38,620 nucleotides of DNA from Anaerolineaceae bacterium (lineage in GTDB: Bacteria > Chloroflexota > Anaerolineae > Anaerolineales > Villigracilaceae). Position 1 is the stretch's first letter. The number at the start of each line of letters is the position of its first letter. Below, in pieces: positions 38,512-38,620 of this stretch. The notes beneath the pieces were generated by a model, which was given only the letters and a program-made list of their open reading frames with translations, was not told the DNA's origin and did not search any database. Where the stretch lies: contig VFKN01000147.1 of the NCBI GenBank assembly GCA_009885525.1, positions 1 to 38,620 of the forward strand. Direction: 5' to 3'. The translations under genes and the position numbers were made by a program.

Positions 38512-38620
38512 GGTAGTGGGCTTTTCCAAATGATGGTATAAAAGGGACATGATAAGCAAAATGGTAGTTTTTCACTGTCCTGAGTGCGATAGCACAAATG
38601 TAGTCAAGAATGGCAAAAAT
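38512..38620 (+). mobile_element. Left end of an IS1-like insertion sequence
   Basis: The element is inferred to begin at GGTAGTGGGCTTTTCC, where FGE similarity ends. It contains a possible -10 (TATAAA, near 38537) and then a transposase start. Only the left end is in the window, so the terminal inverted repeat and target duplication cannot be tested. Confidence 0.5.
38561..38620 (+). CDS. IS1-type transposase, N-terminal fragment
   Basis: Twenty codons before the window ends: 'MVVFHCPECDSTNVVKNGKN'. The CPxC zinc-ribbon half followed by 'VVKNGK' is the typical start of IS1-family transposases (InsA-like DNA-binding part). It is too short for the ORF track. It runs off the right edge. Confidence 0.55.
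   Translation, partial: MVVFHCPECDSTNVVKNGKN

Overview
The window looks like a chromosomal segment from an uncultured or little-studied member of the Chloroflexota, most likely class Anaerolineae. This is inferred from the gene content (NurA next to a HerA-type barrel protein, a DnaD/DnaC-like loader pair behind dnaB, MscL with a C-terminal zinc ribbon, an FGE/SUMF1 protein, FemAB paralogs in an exopolysaccharide locus) and from the density of palindromic intergenic repeats. No 16S rRNA, tRNA, CRISPR array or prophage was found. Genes are packed, and no gene-free stretch exceeds about 175 bases. Almost every intergenic gap is filled by a repeat or hairpin.

Layout. 1-4902: a SIMPL-domain lipoprotein (-), nurA (+), a degenerate 5' copy of a HAS-barrel gene, a DUF3592 membrane protein, the intact HAS-barrel gene, a cupin (-) and an HExxH metallopeptidase (-). 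4903-7598: pcrA/uvrD helicase and mscL (-). 7781-11932: a bifunctional-nuclease-family protein, dnaB, a DnaD-like protein and a two-headed DnaC-like ATPase (replication-initiation set). 12009-13449: a small membrane protein and an FTR1 iron permease behind a palindromic operator candidate. 13519-19508: a complete NAD locus (nicotinamidase-like, pncB, nadC, nadA, nadB) joining salvage and de novo synthesis. 19656-25445: an EmrE-type efflux protein, a MNT/HEPN toxin-antitoxin pair, an ADP-forming acyl-CoA synthetase, then MOSC, CBU_0592-type and Tat-exported polysaccharide deacetylase genes that are tightly coupled. 25490-36876 (all -): a two-component system, GT2 glycosyltransferase, polyprenyl glycosylphosphotransferase, two nucleotide-sugar epimerase/dehydratases, FemAB-NUDIX-FemAB and a D-cysteine desulfhydrase-like enzyme, read as one surface-polysaccharide/envelope run. 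36974-38620: ridA, an AbiEii-like nucleotidyltransferase, and an FGE/SUMF1 gene apparently cut by an IS1-like element at the right edge.

The most striking feature is a set of short-tandem arrays with 7-nt (also 8- and 9-nt) periodicity, most of which carry their own reverse complement as a second arm. They occupy intergenic gaps, often hold the stop codon of the upstream gene, and occur in frame inside at least three protein genes (two FemAB paralogs and the acyl-CoA synthetase). A second family of cloverleaf-like double hairpins has a conserved GCAAGC loop region, a conserved ACTCCAG/ATTCCAG flank and arms that vary in a base-compensated way. It appears once between genes and twice inside coding sequences (acyl-CoA synthetase, histidine kinase). 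Comparing the two FemAB paralogs shows directly that arrays have been inserted into coding sequence without breaking the frame.
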